Under the pieces are notes generated by a model that saw nothing but the letters and a program-made list of their open reading frames with translations, searched no databases and was not told the DNA's origin. From Falciphora oryzae (lineage: Eukaryota; Ascomycota; Sordariomycetes; Magnaporthales; Magnaporthaceae), in NCBI GenBank assembly GCA_000733355.1, contig JNVV01000009.1, positions 48,886 to 112,885 of the forward strand: a stretch of 64,000 nt of DNA, written 5' to 3'. Shown here one piece after another: positions 21,253 through 33,013 of this stretch. A program made the translations under genes and the position numbers. Position 1 is the first letter of the stretch; every line of letters begins with the position of its first letter.

Positions 21253-22262
21253 TCAGGCCACGAGAATCCGCTTGACCTTCTTGGACTTGTCCTTGTTGTT
21301 GCTGTCACCCTTTCCCTTGGCCGCAGGCTGCTGCTGCTTGGCGTTGGCCTTGCCCTTGGGCCGCTGTTGCTGCTGCTGCTGCTTGGCATTGTTGGCCTTG
21401 CCCTTGGCAGGCTGGTTCTGCTTGCCGGCAGGCGCGGCAGGCGCGGCGGGCTGGGTCTCGTTGGCCGAGGCGCCGCCGCTGGGCCACAGGGCGGGTCCCG
21501 GCGGGAAGGCCTCCTTGGGGGGAGGATTGGCCCAGCTGTCGAGCCCAAAGGCCTTGTCGTCGGCCTTGTAGCCGCCCGGCAGCTGGATGGTAGGTCCGGG
21601 GGCGGGGCCGTTGTAGTCGCTCTCCACCTCGACGTGGGCGCACATTATGTAGAGCTCCTTGGCCTTGAAGGGCGGGTGGACGGCCATGTGCTCGATGCGC
21701 ATCAGGTACTGGCCCTTGGGGATCTGGTCCGTCAGCTTGAAGGTGAAGCGGTCCTTGTCCTTGGTGAGCCAGCCGTCGTCCTTGCCGTTCCAAGGCGTCT
21801 TGGTGCCCAGCTCGAAGACCTTGAACCAGTCGCCGGACCCGTCATACTCCTTGACATCGCCCGGAGCCTTGGACATCATGATCTGCAATGGAATGGCGAC
21901 ACGTTAGCATGGTGCTGGCCCCATTTTTTGACCGGCCTTGTTGTACTTACGGTAATGGGCCCCGGGTGGAAAACGTTGCCGACGGCAGTCTTGAAGCCGA
22001 CGGTGTCTTGGCCGGCCTTGATCTTGGCCGTCTTGGGCTGGGTGCGGTGGTTCATGGACCCCTTGTTGCAGCGCAGGTCGTTGCTCGTCAGGATACCCGG
22101 GGTCTTAAGCGGTTGGAAGCCGTTGTCGTGCTCGCGGGTGAACTCCTGCGGCTTGGAAACCTGGTCGTTGAGTATAAAGTGGGGGAAGAGGTAGTGGGCC
22201 AAAGCCAGCTGGGGCAACGTGAAAAGCGCCGCAGCGGCGGTCGAGGTCATGGAAAACTTCAT
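21253..22262 (-). CDS. AA9 lytic polysaccharide monooxygenase with basic tail, 313 aa
   Basis: Exons 22262-21951 and 21882-21253 join in phase 0 at HPGPIT/IMMSKAP. The signal peptide (1-22, ending LALA) leaves His23 as mature residue 1, as copper binding requires. The second histidine-brace ligand is H99 in HPGPI, and the axial tyrosine is Y182. AA9 landmarks include DWFKVFELG, PKGQYLMRIE, MAVH and the PGGYKADD segment. AA9 enzymes oxidatively cleave cellulose or related glucans outside the cell. The conserved outer-sphere glutamine two residues before the tyrosine is replaced by Glu (E180), near outer-sphere His H173. After about residue 240 there is no carbohydrate-binding module but a low-complexity Lys/Gln/Asn-rich tail ending KSKKVKRILVA. 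The ATG at 22262 is chosen because it gives a clean signal peptide. Confidence 0.9.
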
Positions 22263-23146
22263 GGTTGCAGAGGTCGAAAAAAAAACCAAAAAAAAACCGC
22301 GTGGTTGAAAGAGGAAGGAGTGTGTGCAAATGCAGCCTGGCTGGATGGAGAAAAGAACGTAAAAAGGTGCACCTGGCCCGAACGGAGTCGAAAGAAGAGA
22401 ATGTGATGAACGGTTGATCTGCTTGGCCTAGCTTGGTGAGCTGAAGAACTTCTCGGATGCTACCTCATGGCGATGCCCGACGCGCCTTTATATCTCTTTG
22501 TCCCTGAGATCTAGACCCATGGAGCCCCGGGCGCATCTCGAGAAAGTGCCGCGGGCGTTCGTGACCGGGAAGAGGCCTATTGGGTCCCACCCGATGATCG
22601 GCCGATATAAACGGAACCCCCGCGATTCATGGGCTGACAGGTGCTAATTGTGGAGGGAAACAGAACAAAATCCCCTGTTTCAGATTATCCTTGGGCCTCA
22701 GGTACATTTACTTCCCTGTTCGGCAATCCCTTCCCCTTTTCTCCCCTTCTCGCTTTTGTCTGCTTGCTATTCTTGCCCACGCATAACCACGCCAAGCCTA
22801 TGCACCTCGGGGCTGTCAGTCCATTGACGTGGCAACGACTTTCTGTACTCAAGGCAGAGATGGAGGAGGCGTTAATACCAGGCTCCAACCCCGAATCGGT
22901 GCTCAGGGAGTACCAGAACGGCCGGGCAGGGCCGTGGCATCATCCATCTCCTGTCGCTTCCTCCCATGTTTGCCTGTTCTCTCCAGCGGGTCTTCGGGAC
23001 GCGCGGGAAAGGTAGATCGGGCATGGGCAGGGCACGCCGACACCCCAGACATCACCGGCGGCACCGGCGCATTTTCGCCGCACAAGGTTACTGTCCCCCA
23101 CAGGGTCACATCAGGTTTGTGAAACTAATCCGCTAAAACAATAACG
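22263..23146. other. Intergenic, LPMO promoter
   Basis: Upstream region of the minus-strand LPMO gene. No supported gene; overlapping short frames carry no domain. Confidence 0.5.
22486..22492 (-). promoter_or_regulatory. Possible TATA box for the LPMO gene
   Basis: TATAAAG on the minus strand lies about 225 bp upstream of the ATG at 22262, the only TATA-like element in the near promoter. Confidence 0.35.
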
Positions 23147-23420
23147 TCAGCACGAAGTCCCTAGCCCTACACTATCCAACATCTCCTTCAGCCACTCCTC
23201 CAATACTCCGAACTGTTGCGGAAACAACTCTCTCGCCGTGGAGGCGTTGTCGTCCCGCATTTTTATCCGGATGCCCCGCTGGCACAGAATCATGATCGTC
23301 GGTTTGGAGCGAACCATATCTTTGCCGTAATGGGGAAGAAGATGCAGCGCAGTCCGGCCAGCCCGGTCGACGGCGTTGATATTGTTGGCGCCGTGGCCAA
23401 AAGCAGCACGCAGCCAACTC
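23147..23420 (-). pseudogene. Ankyrin-repeat gene remnant
   Basis: Reading the minus strand from 23420 to a TGA at 23147-23149 gives about 90 residues with ankyrin character: AAFGHGANNINAVDRAGRTA followed by LHLLPHYGKD, then a second repeat-like stretch (ILCQRGIRIKMRDDNASTAR) and a terminal helix FGVLEEWLKEMLD. There is no usable start: an in-frame TAG lies immediately upstream (23421-23423), next to a poly-T/poly-A run, and no further ankyrin sequence was found beyond it. It is either the last exon of a lost gene or a decayed fragment. The frame is intact within the fragment. Confidence 0.6.
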
Positions 23421-24691
23421 TAACCGCAGGACTTTTTTTTTTTTTTTTTCTGGCGATTCCTTTGGGCGTCGTAGGCTGGCTTGGGCCAATCTCGTGGGCC
23501 CCGTGGGAAGCAGCGTGTCTCTGGCGTCGTTTTATGTGCATGGGTCAACGGCCACTGGCGGCACGCCTTAGGCCAGCCAGACGGAGTGAGGATCGAGATC
23601 TAGCTGAACTCATCGGCTCCACCCAATCTCGGTGTGCTCGGACGGCGCGGAAGGAGACCGACAGTAAGCGCACGTGGCACGCTGAGTAGTGGTGATGTGG
23701 CGATGGATGCGGCTTCGGTGCCCCTCGGCGGTGGTGACGTCAAAAATCACCGAGCCGCCCTCTGGCAAGAGAAGCCCCTAAACCGGTAGCTTTGGTGGGG
23801 CCTGAGCTCAAGAAAACTGCATGCGCCTCTTCAGCCAGGAAATGCCAAGCATCCCGCCCGACCACACCCACCACTCGTTACTTGATCCCTCTCACGGTTG
23901 CTTGGCCTGTATACATGGCACCTTAATCGTTCGGTACAAGGTCGTCTCTGCAGCGTGGTGGCGGCCCGCGGCCACCTGCGCAAACAAACGTGCCGCCGCG
24001 CGCGACTTGTGCCCGGCAACGTCCTGTCCAAGGCCTCCAAGCTGCTTGGTCCCCTCGGTGTGCTTGCTTGGCACAGACACGTACTGCTGGGTGACAAACT
24101 GCTGTGCAACGCGGCACATTACTTGACCCCACCAGAATTCGCCGGAGACAAGTGTTGCACAGCCTAACGAGAGTGAATCGATCTGATTGGATTGATTGTC
24201 TGTTCCGTCTGTCTGATCATGCGCCATGTCTGCCTGGACAGATTTCCTGCCTGCAACGCGTCCTGCCCAACACGTGCGTGCACCTGACTAATCAACCTGC
24301 AGCGCATGCAACAACAAGCACCACCTGCCACCGACGTCACAGCAGCATGTCACCACCGTCCACAAACGCGCGCCGGCGACTCCACGCCCACCCCACTGAC
24401 TCGTCATCCCGCTCTCGGGCGGGGGGCCGGCAGGGCTCGGCAACGGCGTGGGCTGACGGGAACGGCGACAAGCTCGAAACCGGACCAACTGTGGTGTGAA
24501 GGTTCCGCCTGCGTCATATATATACCTCGGTGGCTGCCGGTCCCCAGGCATGCTTGTCCTCTTCTTTCCCCTCTCCATTCTCCTCCGTTGCACAGAGTGT
24601 CTTATTTTCTGCCCCCATTCGTCACCACCGGCCTCGTTTCCAGTCATTCTATTTCTTTTGCCCTATCTCTACACACATAACCACCGCCAAA
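23421..24691. other. Intergenic, SDR promoter
   Basis: A poly-T run lies at about 23432-23449. No supported gene on either strand; short overlapping frames at 23821-24227 have no domain. Confidence 0.5.
24517..24524 (+). promoter_or_regulatory. TATA-like element for the SDR gene
   Basis: TATATATA lies about 170 bp before the ATG at 24692, followed by a pyrimidine-rich leader with TTTCCCCTCTCC. Confidence 0.45.
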
Positions 24692-25675
<984 letters not shown>

Positions 25676-27079
25676 AGCAGGATGACCTATAAATGACATA
25701 GGGAGCTCACCCTCTGGCGGCATACTAGGCATTAGACATTGAACAATGGAAGACATGCATCCCTTGGGCCCTGGAAGATCCTAGCATGGTAGTAATAACC
25801 CACGAGCTGAAAAATGTAGCTAAAAGGGGCGGGAATAAACATTAAACTGTACACAGCCTATCCAGTGTGAGGTGGTATTTACGCCGAAGCTGAATTAAGA
25901 AAGGAGGCGCAAACGGCGACCGCCCCCGCGACCTCTATTCTGGCATTATTTCGGCTGGGCGTAAGCGCCTGCCCGTTGTGGTAGCATCAAAGCCGCATCG
26001 CCAATGTCGCGCACATGCAATGAAGACTGCAATATGGTCGCATGGATCCACCACATATGATGATTCAGGATATTATTGTTGCTGACACCGCGTTGCGGCA
26101 GGCGGGGCTAGCGCATCCGACGCTGGCCCCGCGTTGCTTACTACTGCGGGAGAAGCTTGCCGGCGCATTGGGGCTGCGCCCGAGGGTTTTCCCTTGGCCA
26201 CCCACACAGCACTGGAGGTCCACCGCTGTGTTCAGTTTCCACCCGGAAGGAATCGAGGCCGTCGTGTCTGGGCTGGTGGGAGCCGCCTCAGCCTGTCCAA
26301 TTCTAGGGACCAGGTCCTGTACCTAGCTAAGTGTGGCAGCATGCTTGCATTGCAATCCAGCAGTGGATAACACGATTGGCTGGCAAGTTTACCCGGCAGC
26401 CGACATGCTGGTCTGGGAAGGCCAGCCCTGCTGCGCCCGGTGCCGCGCTTCCGCGTGTCTGTGGATGGCTGCGCGCGGGCGGCACATGCATTGGCAGGGG
26501 CTTCCACAAGAAGCTAGGGGCTGGCAGCGTGGGCGGATAACACCGCCACGACTTCCCGATCTAGCCGTCCCAAGCTACGGCGCGGCGCAGCGTTCGAACA
26601 ACACACTACACGCGAGCACCGGGGTGCATGTGGTGGTTGGTAGCAGCCGCGAATGTGCGCACATGAAGCATAGTCATCTTCAAATCTTGGACCTGCATGA
26701 AGGAGGAGGGGCCGGCTCTGGGCATGTTGGCGAAGGCGTCGGGAGAGGTTAGCCAGACTTGGCCTGGCGATGCCCAGATGCCCAATTTAGCAGCCGGCAA
26801 GGCGGTGGGTTTGGAGATATACTAAAAATATTGGGATCGGAGTTGTATATAATGGCCTTGATTTTGATGCTAGAGTCGATCGTCTTTCCTATCATCATCA
26901 TCAACATCTTCAGAAACATCTTCAGCATCTTCATCATCCACATCAGCCCATATACTTCACTCTCCAGACACCAGCGGCCACCGCTCCTCCACCTCAGCAG
27001 CCTAATACGGAAAACACGCCTTCCCTGACCAGCAAACCCTCTTATTAATCAACCCAACTAACACTCCAAGTCCATCAAG
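25676..27079. other. Intergenic, no gene seen
   Basis: 3' flank of the SDR and promoter of the secreted protein at 27080. Short frames at 26042-26752 overlap in both orientations and have no recognisable domain. Confidence 0.5.
26846..26852 (+). promoter_or_regulatory. Possible TATA box for the secreted gene at 27080
   Basis: TATATAA lies 234 bp before the ATG and is followed by a long CT/CA-rich leader. Confidence 0.4.
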
Positions 27080-27691
27080 ATGCGCTTCTCCACCGCCTCC
27101 ATCTCCGCCCTCGCCGCCTTCGCCAACATGGCCGCTGCCGGCCCCATGGGCAACCCTGTCGATGCGCCCACGGGCACCCTTGCCGCCGACGGCGAGATGA
27201 CCACCCCTCCCGCCGACGCCCACCTGCCCCTCTCGCGTCGCAACCAGGACGGCCCCTCGGACGCGCGCCCTATCGACGTCGCCGCCTCCGACGCCGACGA
27301 CCTGGCCACGATCGACTCGGCCTCCATCCTCGAGGACGTGTCCAAGTTCGGCTCCGGGCTAACCAAGCGCGAGGGGTACGAGTGCAAGGGCTCCATCAAC
27401 TGCAACACGTGGATCAACTTCCTCAAGACGTGCGACAAGGCCGTCAACACGGCCCTGGTCCGCACCGACGCCATCAACTACGGCGGCAAGAACTCCGGCC
27501 TGCGCAAGGGGTCCCGCAGCGGCAAGTGCGAGGTGTTCATCGAAGGCCCGGCTAGCTGCAAGGCGTCGGGGAACCAAATGTGGAAAGACTACCAGCAGAT
27601 CCGCGAGCACGGCTGTGGCCGCTGTGGCTTCAAGACCTGGGGCGAGGGCGACCAGTGCAAGACCAAGATCGACTTTGTCATGAGCGGCTAA
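27080..27691 (+). CDS. Secreted cysteine-rich protein, KP4-like, with Kex2-type propeptide, 203 aa
   Basis: A single exon. Residues 1-20 form a signal peptide (ending MAAAG). An acidic, Ala/Asp-rich proregion of about 75 residues contains SRR and ends in LTKR, a typical Kex2 processing site. The mature part of about 105 residues has eight cysteines: CKGSINC near its start, then C in FLKTCDK, GKC, ASC, GCGRC and QCK. The CxGSxxC opening and the HGCxxCG near the end resemble the KP4-like killer-toxin fold found in many ascomycete secreted proteins, but the match is by eye and remote. It could instead be an unrelated secreted effector-like protein. Antifungal or host-directed activity is not shown by the sequence. 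Confidence 0.75.
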   Translation: MRFSTASISALAAFANMAAAGPMGNPVDAPTGTLAADGEMTTPPADAHLPLSRRNQDGPSDARPIDVAASDADDLATIDSASILEDVSKFGSGLTKREGYECKGSINCNTWINFLKTCDKAVNTALVRTDAINYGGKNSGLRKGSRSGKCEVFIEGPASCKASGNQMWKDYQQIREHGCGRCGFKTWGEGDQCKTKIDFVMSG

Positions 27692-29539
27692 GTGCACCGT
27701 TTCTCTTTGTCTTTCTTCTCTTCTGTCATGTCTTTGTTCTTTTTATATCTTGCCCGCATTTTTGGGGATATTTTCTTTGTGCTTTCTGTCCTTGGGCCGA
27801 TTTGCATAGCATTGGGTGCATTATTGGAAGTTTTGGAGTTTTATCATAATGCATAGACTTACAACTGCACGCTGCCTTGAGAAGAACCGTTCACGCCATT
27901 TGGATGATCCTGGGCGACGGTAGTGATGGAAATTTGACACCGTGCGCGTGATGGCCAAAGAGGTGCCTAGGGTCCATCCACCTGGGCATCCTTCGTTTGA
28001 ACTTCTCCCAATCCTACCACCATTTCTTCTCCGTTTTCTACAGTTTCTGCCAACGTCGATTTTCTATCCCACTTCCGCCAGTCTTTGCTTCCCCGGCTCC
28101 TAGGCTAGGGCTCAGAGGGATCTCCTAAACCGCTTTGCCTACCAGCGGTTGACGATTTCGTCGTCGTCGACTCGGTCTATAAAAGTGAAAGGTTCCCCTG
28201 GCACTCTCTGTCTTTCCAAGGGTCCATACCTCGCCACTCCTCTTCAGAACTGGCTCTGACTCCATGTTTCTATAGAGCGCGGGCGCGTCAAATGCTGGGA
28301 TGGGTCCGTATCATTCTAGCCTTCCGCGTCTAGCGGCAAGCTGGGGACGTCTTGTCCAGCTAGTAGCATCATCTGATACCCCTCCGGTATCCTGGCCCAA
28401 GGGATCCTACCGAAGCCGAGACCACATCTGTTTGAAGCCAAGGCCATCCTCAAGAAGCTCGAGACGCAAACCCCGTGTCTACTCCGGCATGACAAAGCCT
28501 AGACACACCGCCATCAAGAGTTCTCCAGCTACGCGTCCAAGACGAGGAATCATTTTTCCGGCCCAGCCTCAAGCTGTCCAGCCGGACATCCCCGAGTGCG
28601 GGTGCTGAGACCCCGGCGTTCATCTACAGCCCAGCTGCCTCTCGGAAACGCAACGCTCGCCGGAGCACGCCCTATTTCCAACCTTCCGCAACCGCCACCG
28701 CGCGCCGCATCGTGCACGCAGAGAGCCAAGCCCGGCGGGGGAATGCGTCTTTTCTCCTCCCTGCCACGAGAGACGCCGCTGTTCGTCCATCGGGGGACCT
28801 AGACTTCAGCAGTCTCGTCCGCCTGCAACCACGGTACTCGACGAGCGGTGTGGGGGGCCTTTCTCCACCCACACCTGACAGAGGCTCTTTCCGCGGGGAG
28901 TGTGACCACCATCGGGGCAATGGCTCGACGCTGAAATGCCGACCCCGCACACCAGAATCCTACGTCCCACCAGTATCTCGGGCGCCTCGGCATTGCCATG
29001 CAGACTTACGCTCAAGACGACTGGATGTTTGGGGAAGTGTTGGGGGTTGATGATCGAGCTCGAGCAGTGATTGGGGCGCATCCCAGGGGGGGAAAATGCC
29101 GTCGGGCCCAGACACTGCACTCGTCTCACGACACCGAATTCGGGAGCGAGGAAGTGGCGCGAGGAAGATCCATTCAGGGCACGTCGGAGTATCAGACTGC
29201 GCTTGCAGCTTGCGATGACCAAGAGATCCAGGCTGGCCATGTCCCGCGAGTCACCGAGCCAGGCACGGGCGACCGGCCTCATCCCAAGGTCGAACGGGGT
29301 CAGATCCCGACGGGCATGGCTGCTGCCGGTGTCGGCAACCAGCTGTAATCAAGGTACTGCCCCTCCGATTTTGTTCCCTGCCTTCCCTCTCCCGCTCGCC
29401 ATAACGAGTACTAATGTCGTTCTCAAGCTCGCGTAGACCTCCTCTGCATCCAGCTACCGCTAACGTTGTGCTTGTTTGGAGAAGGCGGCTCGAATAATCC
29501 CAAACCTCCTACAGGCCCTGGACCACGGTCGTGCCCAAC
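27692..29539. other. Intergenic, no supported gene
   Basis: About 1.85 kb before the sugar transporter. Frames at 28300-28608, 28672-29050 and 28806-29282 overlap on both strands without domains. A short protein-like stretch near 28410-28500 (PRPHLFEAKAILKKLETQT) is followed by stops and was not recognised; it may be relic coding DNA. Confidence 0.45.
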
Positions 29540-31458
29540 ATGTCGTCCAAGCCCCTTGGCGACAGGCCTTTCTTTGGCCTAAGGGGAGGGTGGCTGACCC
29601 TATGGATAACAGTGGGTAGTCCTCTGACAGAAAGACTAGCATCTTCTGCTTTACTAGTGCTAACGAATGTTCCCCAGATTGCCTGCGCAACAGACATGAC
29701 GCTGTTCGGCTACGACCAAGCCGTCTTCAGCGGCGTCATAGTGACCCACGACTTCCTCGCCCTGCACGGTCTTGTAAACCAAACCTCCATGATCGCGACA
29801 CTTAGCGCCATATATGCCGTAGGCTGTTTCCTCGGCGCCGTCGTCGCATTCTCCGTCGGCGAGCGGCTCGGCCGCAAGAAGACGATCCTGCTGGGCACGG
29901 CCGTCATGTCTATCGGCGCCATCCTCTGCACGGCGTCGCACAGCCTGCCGCAGATGTTCGTGGGCCGCATCATCACTGGCGTTGGCAACGGAATCAACAC
30001 GGCCACGGCGCCCGTCTGGCAGACCGAGACGTCGCAGGCCGCCTGGCGCGGGCGCCTGGTCCTGCTCGAGATGGGCATGAACATCGTCGGCTTCTGCCTC
30101 TGCAACTGGATTAACTACGGCATGTCCTTCGCCGGCGGCTCCGTCGCCTGGAGGTTTCCGCTGTCGTTCCAGTTCTTCTTCATCTTCATCCTGTTCGCGA
30201 CCGTCCCCTGGCTGCCCGAGTCGCCGCGCTGGCTCATCGCGCACGGCCGCCACGACGAGGCGCTGCAGATCCTGGGCGCGCTCGAGGCGCGAGACCCCGA
30301 CGACCCGTTTGTCGAGGCCCAGCACCGCGAGATCGTCTTCTCTATCGAGTACGAGCGCGAGCACTCTGTCCGCTGGAGGGACCTGGCCAGGGGCCGCGCT
30401 TCGGCTGCGGGGAATACTAAGACTATCCGGAGGCTGGTGCTTGGAGCTGGGTACGTTGGAATTGAGAAAGGGGACCGAATAGGGGAGACCCTGCCGTGCC
30501 GATTCGCCATCTCGGCGTGACTTGTGCTGACAAACGATCTTGGGTACTTCCAGAACACAACTGATGCAGCAGTTCGGCGGCATCAACATCGCCTCGTACT
30601 ACATGCCGACCGTTTTCATCAACGCCGTCGGGCTGTCCGAAACCCTCGCGCGCCTCCTGTCCGCCGTCGCCGCAACCGTCTACATGGTCTTTTCGCTCGG
30701 CGCCGTCACCCTGGTCGAGAAATGGGGCCGGCGTGGCCTGATGATGCTCTCCACGGCGGGCCAGCTCTTTTCCTTTCTCGCCATCACCATCCTCCTACGG
30801 TTCGCTGAGGGCGGGGAGGAGGACGGCTCCGGGAGAGGGCCTGCGACCGCCTCCATCTTCTTTTTCTTCTTCTACTACATCTCGTTCGGTGTGGGAATGC
30901 TCGGGGTGCCGTGGCTCTACCCGACCGAGATCAACTCCCTCCCGATGAGGACGAAGGGCGCGGCGTTTGCGACATGCACGAACTGGTAAAACTTCCGTGG
31001 TCTGTTGAGCAACTCCTGTTGCCAGGTTGATCTAACCTCCAGACATAGGGTTACAAACTTCGCCATCGTCGAGATCACGCCTATCGGCATAGAGAACATC
31101 GGCTGGCGCTTCTGGATCGTCTGGACCATCTTCAACGCCGTGTTCCTGCCCGTCATCTACTTCTTTTACCCTGAGACCGGTACAACCTCCGTCCCCACAC
31201 TCTCACATCTGCTCGAAATTTTGACTAACCATCCTATTTTTCTCCTGTGTAGCCAACCGCAAGCTCGAGGACATGGACGAGTACTTCCGCTCCGACCCGC
31301 GTCTCATTGTCACCGGTGACAAAGCCGCCATTTGCACCGGGCGCCCGGCCCACTACATCGAGCGAGAGGAGGAAGAGATTAGGCGAAGGGCTCGGGAGCA
31401 CGGGAACTACAGCCCCGTTGGTCCGGTAGAAGATCTGCCGGATGAAAAGAAGGGGTGA
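29540..31458 (+). CDS. MFS sugar transporter (sugar-porter family), 537 aa
   Basis: Five exons, 29540-29611, 29678-30450, 30554-30985, 31049-31179 and 31253-31458, with every splice restoring frame. The sugar-porter signatures are all present in order: GGWLT then LFGYDQAVFSGV in helix 1, ERLGRKK in loop 2-3, PESPRWL after helix 6, QLMQQFGGINIASYY in helix 7, EKWGRRGLM in loop 8-9, YPTEINSLPMRTKG after helix 10, and FYPETANRKLEDMDEYF after helix 12. About 12 membrane helices are visible. It should import a hexose, pentose or disaccharide by proton symport at the plasma membrane; substrate cannot be read from sequence. The start at 29540 gives a short cytosolic N-terminus as usual. A 309-codon antisense frame across it is a shadow. 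Confidence 0.93.
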
Positions 31459-32665
31459 GGAGAGGGTATTAGAAAGTGTCTGATATCGGAGAACGCTACA
31501 CCAGAGCACATACCCCCCCTTACTAGGAGATTTAGCGACCACAGTCTAAAGGTGAACAACTGCCCAAGTCACACCCGGAGGCGGAGGGATGGACCCGGAG
31601 GCCGCCGCCGTCCTGTGCTCGGCACAACTCTGAATGGAGCGCAAGAGCACGATGCTTTGCAAAAGAAAATCGGATGAAACTATCAAGGAATATCTTGTTT
31701 CCTGGCCTGTTAGCCTTGCGCGCGATGCACTTTGCTCTACGAATCGCGCACCCTGGCTACTACGGACAACCACCCGCCAACCCTAAACCAGCGGCGAGGG
31801 CATACATAGTTGTGTTCCTCGGCGGCCAGCAGGGGACGCTGCAAAACTACGGGTCCCCGATTCCCAAATCGTGGCCATGGACAAGATCCCGTCTTACGGC
31901 CGTCGATTCGAAGACGCTCCACACACGGTCGACAACGCCAAGCGGGGACACACCCCTACCCCGCTGGCAGATGGATACCGTCGCGGCCAAAAGCAACATC
32001 AGCAGAGCGCATCAGATACTCCTCCTCGGTGGTGTTGAACTCAACCCGGCTCTGCCCGCTGGGCCCGGCGGTCCCCTCGAACACAGCCATCGCCACCGTG
32101 GCATGCGCGGCGTGCTACTTCCGTTATAAACCACCTTGTTGGCGTTGGTATGCCTGGAAGCCTATCGAGTAGGCCAGAAATGGAGACATACGGCGCAGCC
32201 AGAGCCAGGCGAAATGGGTCTCGCCGCTGCCTCAGCAAGGGCCGGCGGAAGCCCTAGCAGGTTTGGTTCCGCCCCGGGAGCTTGCAAGGGAGTCCATCTC
32301 CACGGCGGGGAAAGTCGACTACGGCGGCTCGAAATTCTCTACGTGGGTCGGTACCTAGCAGCGCCCCTAGCGCCTGCAGCGACGCCAGCGGCCGCAACCA
32401 CAGCTACATCTACGACCCTAATGGCGACATCGAGTCCAAGACCCAGCCCCATTGCGATGTTCGACTCTTATCAGCCAACTGTTAAACGAAGCGGGCTGAC
32501 TGCATCTTCTAGCTCTTTGAAGTGCCCGTGATGTGCGAGATAGGCGAGTGCGTTTGCTAGCATGTATTAAATATAACCTGACCACTGTGCCAATATCTGG
32601 AAAACACATCGACAAAACCCTCCATCATCCCCCGGTCAAGGTCCTCCCCCGTGCAACCCCCTAAT
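31459..32665. other. Intergenic between convergent genes
   Basis: About 1.2 kb between the sugar transporter (plus) and the small secreted protein (minus), which converge here. Short frames at 31674-32531 have no domain. Nothing else is supported. Confidence 0.5.
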
Positions 32666-33013
32666 TCACGCCTTGGCCGTAGGGCAGTTCCGGGTCCGGC
32701 CGCCGAGTAAGGGCACGCCGGCGCAGTAGCTGCGGCAGGGCTCCAGGTTGCAGGTGTAGAAGCGCCCAAAGGCCTCGGGGCTGGCAAAGAACTCGCTGCT
32801 GCACGGCAGGGCCTGCGACCACACCGGGTCGTTGTCGAGGTAGGGCGGGTTCCTGCAGCAGGCGCCGATGTGCTTGGAGTAGACGCAGCACACGTTCCCG
32901 CCGTCGAAGCTCAAGAGGCCGCCCCACTTCGGGCAGCTGGCGCGCGGCTCCAGGTTGATGGGGGACGCGACGGCGAGGAGCACGAGGCTGGCGGCGGTGG
33001 TGGCGAAGAGCAT
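32666..33013 (-). CDS. Small secreted cysteine-rich protein, 115 aa
   Basis: A single-exon ORF whose real ATG is at 33013; the frame is open upstream but would add non-signal residues. Residues 1-17 are a signal peptide (MLFATTAASLVLLAVAS), and a short pro-segment ends at PRA. The mature part has ten cysteines, including two CC pairs (NVCC and GACC), the series LPC, YTC, EPC, SYC and a near-terminal RNC. An even number and small size suggest a disulfide-stabilised extracellular protein. No family is recognised. Such proteins are often called effector candidates; this is only a class description. Confidence 0.75.
   Translation of the reverse strand: MLFATTAASLVLLAVASPINLEPRASCPKWGGLLSFDGGNVCCVYSKHIGACCRNPPYLDNDPVWSQALPCSSEFFASPEAFGRFYTCNLEPCRSYCAGVPLLGGRTRNCPTAKA

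Noticed and set aside
29660..30589. 309-codon minus-strand ORF
   Set aside because: It is the exact antisense of the sugar-transporter coding sequence; it has no domain and arises from GC-biased third positions.
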